A stretch of DNA of 64,000 nucleotides from the IMG/VR virus record IMGVR_UViG_3300024520_005201, positions 1 through 64,000 of that record; one strand, written 5' to 3'. The stretch is from a virus. The notes under the pieces were generated by a model. The model made no database searches and was not told the origin of the DNA. It worked only from the letters and a program-made list of their open reading frames with translations. Shown here piece by piece: positions 48,306 through 56,842 of this stretch (position 1 is its first letter; every line of letters begins with the position of its first letter). Both the position numbers and the translations under genes were made by a program.

Positions 48306-48789
48306 CTATGTGCTCCACTCTGTAAGCTACGTTATCTTCTTCAATCATTTCTCTCTTAACGAGCAGCATAAATGTAGCCCATCTATCTCCGCCCTTAACA
48401 CTTCTAAATCTTGAAGCGTTTGCTACATTAAATAGATAATTTCTAAGGTCCTCTGTCTTAAACATATATAGAGTGAACCCCTTATCATCTGGCACGACGT
48501 AATGAACTTCGTGTGCCTCTGTTGAGGATATACCCGTCAGCTTGCCCTTTTTGTTATGTGTCTCGAAGCATAGGTTGCCCGTCCTCTTCGCCATCATATC
48601 ATACTTAACTTCTACACTATATGATATACCACAGTCTGATGTAATCTCTACATCTCCTTCTATTTGCCTTGCCTTTTCAAGGTCAGCAATCACAACATTA
48701 TCTGCTGCTTCATGCAGGCTATCAAGAAAGGTCTTAACTATACTAACCGCCACTTTTGACTCCTCTAAATCTTTTAAGAAATGTCCCAT
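48298..48789 (-). CDS. Possible PD-(D/E)xK-like protein, 163 aa
   Basis: VEITSDCGISYSVEVKYDMMAKRTGNLCFETHNKKG contains an E-V-K with acidic residues at PD-(D/E)xK-like spacing, and AHEVHYVVPDDKGFTLYMFKTEDLRNYLF completes the alpha/beta pattern common in phage nuclease-like proteins of unknown role. No substrate known. The next gene start overlaps its stop (TAATG), in the replication cluster. Confidence 0.6.
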   Translation of the reverse strand: MGHFLKDLEESKVAVSIVKTFLDSLHEAADNVVIADLEKARQIEGDVEITSDCGISYSVEVKYDMMAKRTGNLCFETHNKKGKLTGISSTEAHEVHYVVPDDKGFTLYMFKTEDLRNYLFNVANASRFRSVKGGDRWATFMLLVKREMIEEDNVAYRVEHIDA

Positions 48790-49259
48790 TATGAAACACC
48801 CGTACTTCCAAATCCGCCCTCTCCTCTTTCAGAGACTGAGACACTATCGGTCCATGTAAAGTCTCCTTGAGGAGCACGCTTCAAAACAAATTGTGCAACC
48901 CTATCCCCTACTCTTACTGCAAAAGGATGCTCAGAATTATTCTGTAGAATCACACCACATTTTCCTCTATATCCAGAATCTATTGTGCCTGGAGAATTCA
49001 ACACAGTAATACCATCTCTGAGTGCTAGACCAGACCTGGGCCTCACTTGAACTTCCCAACCACTTTGAATTTGTATCTTAAAACCAAGGTCAATAAGTCC
49101 ACGACAACTTGGCTGAATTACAGTTTCAGTGACGCTGCTAACATCTGCTCCTGCATCACCATCCTTTTTATAACTTGGTAATATAGCTTCATCGTGTGTT
49201 CTTTCTAATTTAACACTAGGCCTACACTGAACAGACCATTCACTATTATTTTTTTTCAT
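48789..49259 (-). CDS. dut: dUTP pyrophosphatase (dUTPase)
   Basis: 156 aa trimeric dUTPase with all five motifs: DAGADVSS, QVRPRSGLALRDG, NSPGTIDSGYRGKCGV, GDRVAQFVL and the C-terminal GEGGFGSTG. Hydrolyses dUTP to dUMP, giving the substrate for thymidylate synthesis by ThyX at 52376. Starts inside the end of the polymerase N-part gene. Confidence 0.96.
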   Translation of the reverse strand: MKKNNSEWSVQCRPSVKLERTHDEAILPSYKKDGDAGADVSSVTETVIQPSCRGLIDLGFKIQIQSGWEVQVRPRSGLALRDGITVLNSPGTIDSGYRGKCGVILQNNSEHPFAVRVGDRVAQFVLKRAPQGDFTWTDSVSVSERGEGGFGSTGVS

Positions 49260-51141
49260 CTTTATTATCCTTCTGTTGGCTATGTCTTTTATTCACATCC
49301 TGTTGAATGTTATAGAGGACATCCATTGTATTAAGTCCTAGGATATCTACCTTTAAAAACCCCATAGAATCTAGTGTAACTCCGTCCCACTCTGTAATTT
49401 TTTTCTTTTCTTTTGTATTCCATCTCAAAGGAATAGAACCAGTTTCAAAAGACTCATTACTGATAACAATACCTGCTGGATGTTGTCCTGAACTTTTCGG
49501 ACAGCCCTCAAGCTTCTCTGCTATTCTAAATAGTCTAGGATTCTTATCTTTGTATTCCTTAAGTTTTTCATTCTTATCTATTGCGTCTGCTAAGTTCTTT
49601 ACTTTTGCTGGAACGTTACGTGTCATTACATTAGCATCTTGAAAGCTCATGCCCTCTTTGCCAAGAATAGTTGCGGTATCTTTAAGAGCAGCCTTGGTGG
49701 CTAGGGTATTAAATGTCACCATCTGTGCAACCCTATCTTTTCCAAACCTCTCCTCTATATACTTAACTACTTCTCCACGCCTACTTCTACTGACGTCAAT
49801 ATCAATATCCGCCATAGAACCTTTTCTACCTATGTTGTAGAATCTCTCCCAGATAAGACCATATTTAATTGGGTCTATACCTGTGATTCTGAGAATATAA
49901 CTAACAATAGAACCCGCAGCAGAACCACGGCCTGGACCAATAGGTATGTGCTGAGAACGGGTCCAACTAACAATGTCCCAGATAATAAGAAAGTAATCAG
50001 CAAGATTAGCATCTTTAATATCTCGAAGCTCTTTTTTAACTCTGGCCTTATGCTCCTGAGAAGCTTCTTCAATCGGACAGCCATACCTTTCTTGATATCC
50101 TGACATGACAAGCTCGACCAAATAATTAAATGATGTAAGGTCAACTACCTCTCCTTCGGCATCTTCGTGCCCACAATTCTTCACAGTAGCACAGCCCGCA
50201 GATTCAGGAACAAATTCATATTTAGGTAGACGAAGTTTGTGTTCTATATCTATATCTTCAATGCGGTCAGCAATTTGAGAACTCATTTCTAACTCTGCTT
50301 GAGTCAGGGTACTCATTCTTCTCTCGCCATCTTCTGTTGTTAGATATTCTTTAAGCATATGGTGTGCATTTTTAAGCCAATACTCTCTAGTAGAATAGTA
50401 TGGTCTAAACTGTTTACCTTTCCCATATCCTACTGGTTTATCGAAAGTATCTTTTGTTCTAATTGCCCAGATTGCCTCATGCATTTCTACGTCATCGCGG
50501 TCAATATAATGCGCATCTTGGCACGCCACAACAGGAATGTCTAGATGGTTTCCCATTTGGCGTAGCATCTTGTTAATTTCTGGCTGACAATTCAATCCGC
50601 CGTCTTGTGTTTCAAGGTAGAGCCTATCACCAAAAATATTCTTGAGTCTTGTCGCGTGTTGTGCAGCGACATCAAAATTACCTTCATTGATATTCCATGG
50701 TACGATACCCTTGAGACATGCTGTAAGACAAATTAAACCCTCTCCATATTTATCTAAATCGTTGAAGTCAACGCGTGGGCCATAATAAAACTTTTCGCTA
50801 GCTCGCGTTGTTAAAATCTTAATATTATCCCAGCCTGTTTTATTCATTGCCAGAAGAATTAAATGATGATTACGAGAAGCTCTTCTCTTATCTTCTTTAG
50901 CTTTTATCTTATCTTGTTCATGGTTATCTACCATATAGAATTCACAGGAAAGAATAGGTTTAATCTTACGCTTCCTACATTCCTTGTGAAACTCTGGTAC
51001 ACCCGCGATAGTCCCGTGGTCAGTAAGAGCTAAGGATTTATGACCATACTCATCTGCTCTCTTGACAATATCTGGTACCTTAGATATCGCATCTAATATA
51101 CTATAATTACTATGTAGGTGTAGGTGTGTCATCTCTGTCAT
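49246..51141 (-). CDS. dnaE: DNA polymerase III alpha, N-terminal part (PHP and palm)
   Basis: 631 aa. PHP domain: THLHLHSNYSILDA, LALTDHGT, further metal-binding histidines (SRNHHLILL, DAHYID). The palm: GPGRGSAAGSIVSYILR, then SMADIDIDVSRSRRGEVV with the first two catalytic aspartates, and FLKVDILGLNTMDVL with the third. It ends in a charged tail (KDNKDEKK) right after the palm. It would have to join the 521-aa partner (45978-47543) to form a normal ~1150-aa alpha subunit. AGGAG precedes ATG 51141. Confidence 0.94.
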   Translation of the reverse strand: MTEMTHLHLHSNYSILDAISKVPDIVKRADEYGHKSLALTDHGTIAGVPEFHKECRKRKIKPILSCEFYMVDNHEQDKIKAKEDKRRASRNHHLILLAMNKTGWDNIKILTTRASEKFYYGPRVDFNDLDKYGEGLICLTACLKGIVPWNINEGNFDVAAQHATRLKNIFGDRLYLETQDGGLNCQPEINKMLRQMGNHLDIPVVACQDAHYIDRDDVEMHEAIWAIRTKDTFDKPVGYGKGKQFRPYYSTREYWLKNAHHMLKEYLTTEDGERRMSTLTQAELEMSSQIADRIEDIDIEHKLRLPKYEFVPESAGCATVKNCGHEDAEGEVVDLTSFNYLVELVMSGYQERYGCPIEEASQEHKARVKKELRDIKDANLADYFLIIWDIVSWTRSQHIPIGPGRGSAAGSIVSYILRITGIDPIKYGLIWERFYNIGRKGSMADIDIDVSRSRRGEVVKYIEERFGKDRVAQMVTFNTLATKAALKDTATILGKEGMSFQDANVMTRNVPAKVKNLADAIDKNEKLKEYKDKNPRLFRIAEKLEGCPKSSGQHPAGIVISNESFETGSIPLRWNTKEKKKITEWDGVTLDSMGFLKVDILGLNTMDVLYNIQQDVNKRHSQQKDNKDEKK

Positions 51142-51142
51142 T

Positions 51143-52057
51143 TTATGCTCCTGCCATCGGCAACTTCTTTTTATGCTCTACCTCTGGTGGCAAAACGAAC
51201 TGACCATTTTCATCTGTATACTGTTGCTTGATTTTACTACACTCGTCATAACCTATGCACCAATTGCACTTGAATGACTTCTTTCTAATTGGGCTACATG
51301 CTGTAGCAATCTTTCCGTAAGAATCTTTAAGAAATGCCCTAGTCTTTTCATCATCCTCTCTGTTAAAGATAATGCTGACTGGTCCCTTTCTTAGATAATC
51401 CAAAGTCATAACCACATAGTTATATTGAGGAAATAACTCTTTAGCTACCATGCTATAGATTCGCATTTGTAAATCCTTAAATGCGGCATCTGTATTCTTT
51501 GTGTAGTTTCCAGTCTTATAGTCTCTGACTTCTAGGGTTTCTTCATCTATCTCTGTTACCAAATCCATAAAGCCACGGACCTTAAAACCCTCATACTCTT
51601 TTTCAAAAGCAACCTCGGCTCCAATTATCTTGCGATTAAGAACTGAGTCTGGCCTTATGATAGTATGCTCAAGAATCCTGAGGTCGTCCTCAAAGTTTGG
51701 CTTAGGGCAGCCCTCGAAATCTTCTACGATTCTGTTCGCTACGGAGCAGATACCTCCACTAGAAAGCCACTTGCATTCAGTGCAGTTCTTTTCTACTGGG
51801 TGAGGGAATCCTCTATTGGGTTTTCTATCATCAAATTCCCATACCTTATGCTTTTCATAATAAGCCTTCAGGTGTTTAACATAGTCTTTATCTTCTTTTA
51901 CATAAAGTTCAAGAGCTTCGTGGACCGCACTCCCTTTGTGGGTGGCTATTGAATCTCCCTTTAACTCTGGTAGAACCAGATGATATTGTAAAAAGTATCT
52001 GAACGGACAATCTATATATGTGTTTAATCTGGATGCCGATAAGTATTCAATTTTCAT
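51143..52057 (-). CDS. Cas4/RecB-family PD-(D/E)xK nuclease, 304 aa
   Basis: YLSASRLNTYIDCPFRYFLQYHL at the start, KGSAVHEALELYV, then GFKVRGFMDLVTEIDEETLEVRDYKTGNYT, the D...E/D-Y-K catalytic core of RecB/Cas4 nucleases. Cysteines at the start (DCPF) and end (CNWCIGYDEC) would hold a 4Fe-4S cluster as in Cas4/AddB. Phage versions function in DNA recombination or replication, usually near helicases. Ends 2 nt before dnaE-N. Confidence 0.85.
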   Translation of the reverse strand: MKIEYLSASRLNTYIDCPFRYFLQYHLVLPELKGDSIATHKGSAVHEALELYVKEDKDYVKHLKAYYEKHKVWEFDDRKPNRGFPHPVEKNCTECKWLSSGGICSVANRIVEDFEGCPKPNFEDDLRILEHTIIRPDSVLNRKIIGAEVAFEKEYEGFKVRGFMDLVTEIDEETLEVRDYKTGNYTKNTDAAFKDLQMRIYSMVAKELFPQYNYVVMTLDYLRKGPVSIIFNREDDEKTRAFLKDSYGKIATACSPIRKKSFKCNWCIGYDECSKIKQQYTDENGQFVLPPEVEHKKKLPMAGA

Positions 52058-52385
52058 TTTCGAATTTAGCCTTTAGTTTTATATATTCAACGTATTCCTT
52101 GGTTCGCTTCTTTTCTTTTCTTTTCTCTGATGCTACTTTTCTTTTCTTAATTTGAGCACATCTATGTTTATACTCATTGTCATCCTCTGGACGAACGCCA
52201 ATAAGATGAATATCTGTAGAAGAACTTTCTAGAAACAACTCAGTGTATTCTGACTTTTCAAATACCCTCTTTAATTCTTGAAGATATTCTATAGCTGAAT
52301 CTATATCTGTTGCCAATTCATTAGCAAGATGACACTTTATGTATTCTGTAAACTTCTTTCTTTGGGGCTTGCTGCTCACTGACAT
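52047..52385 (-). CDS. Hypothetical basic protein, 112 aa
   Basis: N-terminal helical (KPQRKKFTEYIKCHLANELATDIDSAIEYLQELK), and a highly basic coiled coil (KKRKVASEKRKEKKRTKEYVEYIKLKAK). Likely DNA- or RNA-associated. No family. Overlaps ThyX and the Cas4-like gene by about 10 nt each. Confidence 0.55.
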   Translation of the reverse strand: MSVSSKPQRKKFTEYIKCHLANELATDIDSAIEYLQELKRVFEKSEYTELFLESSSTDIHLIGVRPEDDNEYKHRCAQIKKRKVASEKRKEKKRTKEYVEYIKLKAKFENEN

Positions 52386-53179
52386 TCACCCTTATACATT
52401 TTTCTGAATTGTTTCCAGCCTACGAAATTTCCTGACCTATACTCTGGGTTTCTAGATGCTTCAGCTACGTGCTCAAACGGTGACCAGTGCCCATGTCCGC
52501 TACCAGTAAGTAGTCTATCAAATAAAACAAGGTCCTGGTCAACATCTCTGTTGCCATCGTGGGTAAGATAGGATACGCGAGCACAGCGTGCGACACTTAT
52601 CTTTCGTCTTAGGTCTATATCAAAACCTAACTCATCACCTTGAATATAGGGAGTATGCCATAGTCGTCCTACTGGCTCAGATTTTCTTTGAGATTCAAAC
52701 ATTCTGTCAGCTAGATAATGAATCTCCGGTTGAGCATCTTTATGCCTACGTAATCCGTAGAAATTACTATAGTTTGTGGCTGTGCAGATAACAGTTATAT
52801 TCTTCCATGGCTCCACTACTCTATTTACAATTTGTTTATGCAGACCTATACTGTATAGAGTTCTTGCATAATCTACTGCGGAATCTCTTGCTTTAAGCCA
52901 TTCCCTTTCTGCTATCTCTTGTTCAAAATCTGATAATTCTTTTCCTGCAGACATTCCTTTTTTATTCTTACCCCAAAATACAGGCATAGCAGGGTCGTCT
53001 ATGACCATCCTAATCATTTTCTTGGTAGGTATAGCTCTACTGCTTGCAGCATTCCTACTAAACATCCTGTGAGTCATGAACTCTGCATGGATGAAGCGAG
53101 GATATGTTAACTCAAAGGTAGTAAGTCGTGCTCCTGCCTGGCTAACTGAATCAAGAATTACTTCTACCTTAAAACTCAT
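52376..53179 (-). CDS. thyX: Flavin-dependent thymidylate synthase ThyX
   Basis: Start at ATG 53179, overlapping the preceding TGA. THRMFSRNAASSRAIPTKKMI at about 36-56 is the ThyX motif (RHRxxSxN-type) with the FAD/dUMP residues. C-terminal segments VGRLWHTPYIQ, ARCARVSYLTHDGNRDVDQD and WSPFEHVAEA belong to the family. Converts dUMP to dTMP using FAD and methylene-tetrahydrofolate. Together with Dut and Tdk it makes up the thymidylate supply. Confidence 0.94.
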   Translation of the reverse strand: MSFKVEVILDSVSQAGARLTTFELTYPRFIHAEFMTHRMFSRNAASSRAIPTKKMIRMVIDDPAMPVFWGKNKKGMSAGKELSDFEQEIAEREWLKARDSAVDYARTLYSIGLHKQIVNRVVEPWKNITVICTATNYSNFYGLRRHKDAQPEIHYLADRMFESQRKSEPVGRLWHTPYIQGDELGFDIDLRRKISVARCARVSYLTHDGNRDVDQDLVLFDRLLTGSGHGHWSPFEHVAEASRNPEYRSGNFVGWKQFRKMYKGECQ

Positions 53180-53355
53180 CTTTGTCCAACCTTTTCCATC
53201 CAGAATGTCTGGAAGCAACAACCATCTTTATCTCGCCACATACGGTACCCTGCTTCTTCTGTGAAACCAGAGAGTGGGCCGCCAGAACTAGGTGGTCCAC
53301 CATGAAATTCAAATATAGAATCGCATTGTGGACATTTCCAACTATTAAAATCCAC
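53176..53355 (-). CDS. Small zinc-ribbon-like protein, GTG start, 59 aa
   Basis: GTG at 53355, TGA overlapping the thyX ATG (ATGA). WKCPQCDSIFEFHGGPPSSGG at the N-terminus is a CxxC half-ribbon; a second pair CC occurs in DKDGCCFQTFW. Short for an ORF caller but supported by the start-stop coupling to thyX and by filling an otherwise empty gap. Function unknown. Confidence 0.6.
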   Translation of the reverse strand: MDFNSWKCPQCDSIFEFHGGPPSSGGPLSGFTEEAGYRMWRDKDGCCFQTFWMEKVGQR

Positions 53356-53896
53356 TCTTATCTTCTTTCTTTTTTAAATCTAAGTGTGTAAATGAATCCT
53401 TGGCATCTGGATACTTCTCTATAATCTCAAGGGCAAGCTTGTCCATATCTGCAAAGAATCCCTTGGGGGCAGGTGGCGGTCTATCATCAATAAACTTGTC
53501 GCAAATCATTCCATCTCTCATCACAACTAGAGAAGCAATAGCTTTTGTAATATGATTAAGTCCACTGTCAGAATCAATATCTTCACCCTCCCACCATTTA
53601 TTTAAGTGTCTCCAAGTTGCATCGCGATAGACGCTAGCACGCACACCATCAATACGATAATTATGCCTACCATATTTCCTTGCTCCTTCAAGCATTGCAC
53701 AACCAATTTCTGCAACCACCGTTCCTGGCACTGTAGATATTGGTGCCTTCTTAACGCCTACGGAATCTTTAGGGTTTGTCTTCTTGCCTTCTGATGTTTG
53801 CATTTTTTTAATTACCTTGTCGAGTGCATCTAAATCAAGCTCAGGAATATTGCCTGGTCCTGGTCCATATACTGTTTCTCGTTTATACCCTGACAC
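53345..53896 (-). CDS. dATP/dGTP diphosphohydrolase-like (DUF5664 family), 183 aa
   Basis: NPKDSVGVKKAPISTVPGTVVAEIGCAMLEGARKYGRHNYRIDGVRASVYRDATWRHLNKWWEGEDIDSDSG is the conserved block of the phage dATP/dGTP diphosphohydrolase N-terminal family, with an all-helical MazG-type core (E-x-x-E/D). Predicted to hydrolyse dNTPs to dNMPs. C-terminal third is variable. Overlaps the zinc-ribbon gene and joins the nucleotidase (TAATG). Confidence 0.7.
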   Translation of the reverse strand: MSGYKRETVYGPGPGNIPELDLDALDKVIKKMQTSEGKKTNPKDSVGVKKAPISTVPGTVVAEIGCAMLEGARKYGRHNYRIDGVRASVYRDATWRHLNKWWEGEDIDSDSGLNHITKAIASLVVMRDGMICDKFIDDRPPPAPKGFFADMDKLALEIIEKYPDAKDSFTHLDLKKKEDKSGF

Positions 53897-54456
53897 TAAA
53901 TAGCTTCTGCTAATAGGAAGTCATCCCAGTCGTTAATTCTCTCAACCTTAACATGCTCAATCTTCCTATTATGGGGATAGTCTACGCAATAAACATATGC
54001 TTCTGTATGGTCAGCAATATCTATAATGGTAGACCCCGAGTCTTCAATGAACACACCGATATTAAGCTTATTAACTAATGAAGATTTATCTTCTTTAACA
54101 AAGAATAGATTTTTACTAAATGGAAAACCATGCTCTGCTAGTGCATCTATAGTATCCTGTCTGGCATATCCTGGCCTCTTAGTAATATAGAAAATCTTAT
54201 GTCCACCATTCTCTATTCTCTCTAACGCGTCTAGAGTGCCTTCGAGAAGCGGCAGATTTCTATACCCACCATTTTTTCCAAACTTATGAAACTCCTCCCA
54301 GAATCCATCTTCAGTAAGACCTTCTGTATCTTTGTGCCAAAAATAGTTTGTAATTTCGTGCTCTTGTAAATTTAAATCGAATGCACCATTAAGGCGCTCC
54401 CTAAATACATTAAGAAAATCGAAACAAACACCATCTAAATCAACTCCATATCTCAT
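53896..54456 (-). CDS. 5'-nucleotidase/HAD-like (deoxyribonucleotidase type), 186 aa
   Basis: RYGVDLDGVCFDFLNVFRERL has the HAD D-x-D nucleophile; IFYITKRPGYARQDTIDAL and IEDSGSTIIDIAD are the motif II/IV parts. The fold matches NT5C/YqfW-type 5'(3')-deoxyribonucleotidases of phages, which dephosphorylate dNMPs. Ends overlapping the dATP/dGTP enzyme; part of the nucleotide group. Confidence 0.78.
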   Translation of the reverse strand: MRYGVDLDGVCFDFLNVFRERLNGAFDLNLQEHEITNYFWHKDTEGLTEDGFWEEFHKFGKNGGYRNLPLLEGTLDALERIENGGHKIFYITKRPGYARQDTIDALAEHGFPFSKNLFFVKEDKSSLVNKLNIGVFIEDSGSTIIDIADHTEAYVYCVDYPHNRKIEHVKVERINDWDDFLLAEAI

Positions 54457-55430
54457 GCGAAAATTTCCCTTGCTTTCTCAACTGTTAAATCTCCTACGTC
54501 TCCGTCTTGTAATTCTACAATAGACACATTAAAAAAAGCTTTTGCTGTATTGAATGCGGCGCTCGCGCCCGTCTTCCCCGCCGTGTCAGCATCTAGGGCT
54601 ACTATTAGCTCCTGTGCTCCACACTTTGCTAGCAAAGCTATCTGTCCATTGTGTAGCTTTCTTCCAAAGATAGCCACTCCATTATGTATTCCTGCATGTT
54701 CTAATCTAAGAACATCTAGCGGTCCCTCTACTATAATTACCTTACCAGTTTGTTTTATATGAGTTACAGCTCTATCTATATTAAATAGATTCTCTGCCCC
54801 TATGAATCCCTTACTATGAAACCACTTGGGTATTTTCTTTTCTTTCCAATTAGGGAATAAGGTCCTGCCTGTGAATCCGACTATCTGACTATAGATATTT
54901 CTGATAGGTATAATAAGTCTGTTAGACATTTGCTTGTAGCCCTCGGCAGTTACTCCTATCTGATAGTTTTCTATAAGTCCTTTAGGATAACCTCGGCCTT
55001 CTAGATATGAATGGTAGAGTAACTTTTCTAAAATCTCCTCTCCATAAATCTTTGTTTCCTTCTTGGCCTTTTTAATAAAAGCTTTATTGGCATGGAGGTG
55101 GGTTGCCTCATCTATATTAATGCCATCGCCTTCTACTATCTTTTCTATGAACTTGCACGCATCTGGAAATCCACAATCTAATACGCCCATTACTAGACCA
55201 AATACATCCTTGCTAAAATTGTCATGGCAGCCACGAGAAAAGCATTGCCAAATCTCTTTGTCTAGGTGCCACGACCATGCGTCATCTCTATCTCCGTTAT
55301 GAACCGGACATGCAGCAGTCACGTATTGATAGCGTTCTCTATAATCAATCCTTAGTGCGTCAAGAACCTTTAATATTTTTTCAGAAGCTATTAGCCTCAG
55401 TGTTTCAATTTTCTTTCTATTCATTACCAT
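54453..55430 (-). CDS. dnaG: DNA primase, DnaG type without C-terminal helicase domain, 325 aa
   Basis: CHC2 zinc finger CPVH (41-44) and CFSRGCH (63-69); the toprim core has IIVEGPLDVLRL (from 232) and LIVALDADTAGKT (275-287), then DVGDL. The C-terminal helicase-binding domain of full DnaG (~580 aa) is missing. Makes RNA primers for lagging-strand replication with the neighbouring DnaB. A second in-frame ATG (55424) overlaps the dnaB stop and may be the true start. Confidence 0.93.
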   Translation of the reverse strand: MVMNRKKIETLRLIASEKILKVLDALRIDYRERYQYVTAACPVHNGDRDDAWSWHLDKEIWQCFSRGCHDNFSKDVFGLVMGVLDCGFPDACKFIEKIVEGDGINIDEATHLHANKAFIKKAKKETKIYGEEILEKLLYHSYLEGRGYPKGLIENYQIGVTAEGYKQMSNRLIIPIRNIYSQIVGFTGRTLFPNWKEKKIPKWFHSKGFIGAENLFNIDRAVTHIKQTGKVIIVEGPLDVLRLEHAGIHNGVAIFGRKLHNGQIALLAKCGAQELIVALDADTAGKTGASAAFNTAKAFFNVSIVELQDGDVGDLTVEKAREIFA

Positions 55431-56842
55431 TCACTTACATTTCCAATATTATTTGTTTCTTCTTTTCCAATCTTTGCTTTTAGTTTTTTAACTGCCGTAA
55501 AGACTTCTGAGTTTCTCTTGTCTTCCTTAAACTGTCCACATGATTTATCAAAGTGAACATTCACCCATTCGTTGAATGCATGACCACAACCATTACGAGA
55601 GAACCTAGCCTCTAATACATGAGTCCCACGAGTCGGACCATCTTCTTGTATCTCCTCTAGTTTCTTTGGCCTGAGGATTGTAGCAGAGTCTACGTTCTCT
55701 ACGATTCTTCTAATACCTATATCCTCTTGTTTGTTTAATTGGCCAAGAGCCATAATGGGAATGTTCAGGTGCGCCGAACAATCATGAAGGCTAGACATTA
55801 GAAGACCTATAAGCTGGTATTCTTGAAGCCTATCAACATCTGACGAATCCATTAGCTTAATGTAATCATATATTACTAAGCCCTTACCTTCGTCTCCTAT
55901 AATGGGGCCGCCCAGATTCTTGTATACGAACTTTCTAATAATAGGTATGACACTATGAACCGAGCGCCCTGCTATATTCTTGTAGAATATTGGCGCGTCC
56001 CTAATGAGGGCAACTGCTTGTTTTACTTTTTCTATTTGATGCTTATCGTTCTTCCAAGTGCCTCCCTCAATAATATTGTATGGGATACCTGTCATGATTC
56101 CACAAAGCCTCATTTGCTGCTGTCTAAGCTGTAGCTCAGTATCTAAATACAGAACTGGCTTTCTTTGCAGGACTGCGGTTTGAAAAGCTGACCACATAGA
56201 TAGCTGCGACTTGCCAACCTTTGTGCTAGCAAAGATTCCTGTGATTGCTCCGTTACGAATATAGCCAACATCTTTCTGCCAGCGAGGTAGACCTATATCA
56301 ATCCCCATATCTCCTTCTAGGTCTGCATAGTTATTGATATTCTCTTCGAAGTCGTCAGCTAGACATTGAACATCTTCTTCTCCGGCATCTAGTGCTCTAA
56401 TAGAATCAAGAACTCTTGTCTCTACCATGCTTCTCATGTCGGAGGTTCCGCCACTCCAATCCTCAATATCATCCTTGAGGTCTTCGCATGTATTTATTAG
56501 GGCTCGTTTAATCGATGCCTGTTTTACTGCGGATATATATCTAACAAAGTTTTTGGGGTTTATATTTTGGTCCACGATGGCATCAATTAGTTCGCCATTT
56601 AATGTGTGGTGGTAAAACCCTTCTACATTTTTTTGTTCTGCTGTCGTTATGATAATGTGCTTATCAATTTTGACAGACTCTTCTGATACAATCAGGTCTT
56701 TAATAATTTCAAAAATTAGGGCAGCACCAGTATTAACAAAGTCGCCCGGAGTTAATACATCATTAATAGTAAAAAATCTATCTGGTTCTTTGATAAGAAT
56801 AGATAGGATGGCTCTCTCAGCCGCGTGTGCTTCTATACTCAC
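55424..56842 (-). CDS. dnaB: Replicative DNA helicase (DnaB)
   Basis: 472 aa. N-terminal DnaB domain (AHAAERAILSILIKEPDRFFTI), Walker A IFASTKVGKSQL (residues about 203-214), Walker B GLVIYDYIKLMD, and ALGQLNKQ (motif 3). The end (GHAFNEWVNVHFDKSCGQF) belongs to RecA-like RAD55-type DnaB. Ring helicase that unwinds DNA at the fork. Overlaps the 154-aa gene by 26 nt. Confidence 0.95.
   Translation of the reverse strand: MSIEAHAAERAILSILIKEPDRFFTINDVLTPGDFVNTGAALIFEIIKDLIVSEESVKIDKHIIITTAEQKNVEGFYHHTLNGELIDAIVDQNINPKNFVRYISAVKQASIKRALINTCEDLKDDIEDWSGGTSDMRSMVETRVLDSIRALDAGEEDVQCLADDFEENINNYADLEGDMGIDIGLPRWQKDVGYIRNGAITGIFASTKVGKSQLSMWSAFQTAVLQRKPVLYLDTELQLRQQQMRLCGIMTGIPYNIIEGGTWKNDKHQIEKVKQAVALIRDAPIFYKNIAGRSVHSVIPIIRKFVYKNLGGPIIGDEGKGLVIYDYIKLMDSSDVDRLQEYQLIGLLMSSLHDCSAHLNIPIMALGQLNKQEDIGIRRIVENVDSATILRPKKLEEIQEDGPTRGTHVLEARFSRNGCGHAFNEWVNVHFDKSCGQFKEDKRNSEVFTAVKKLKAKIGKEETNNIGNVSEW

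Noticed and set aside
45978-51141. Split intein joining the two DnaE parts
   Set aside because: Neither end shows intein residues (no catalytic Cys/Ser start, no TxxH, no HN end), and the break is not at the known DnaE intein site.
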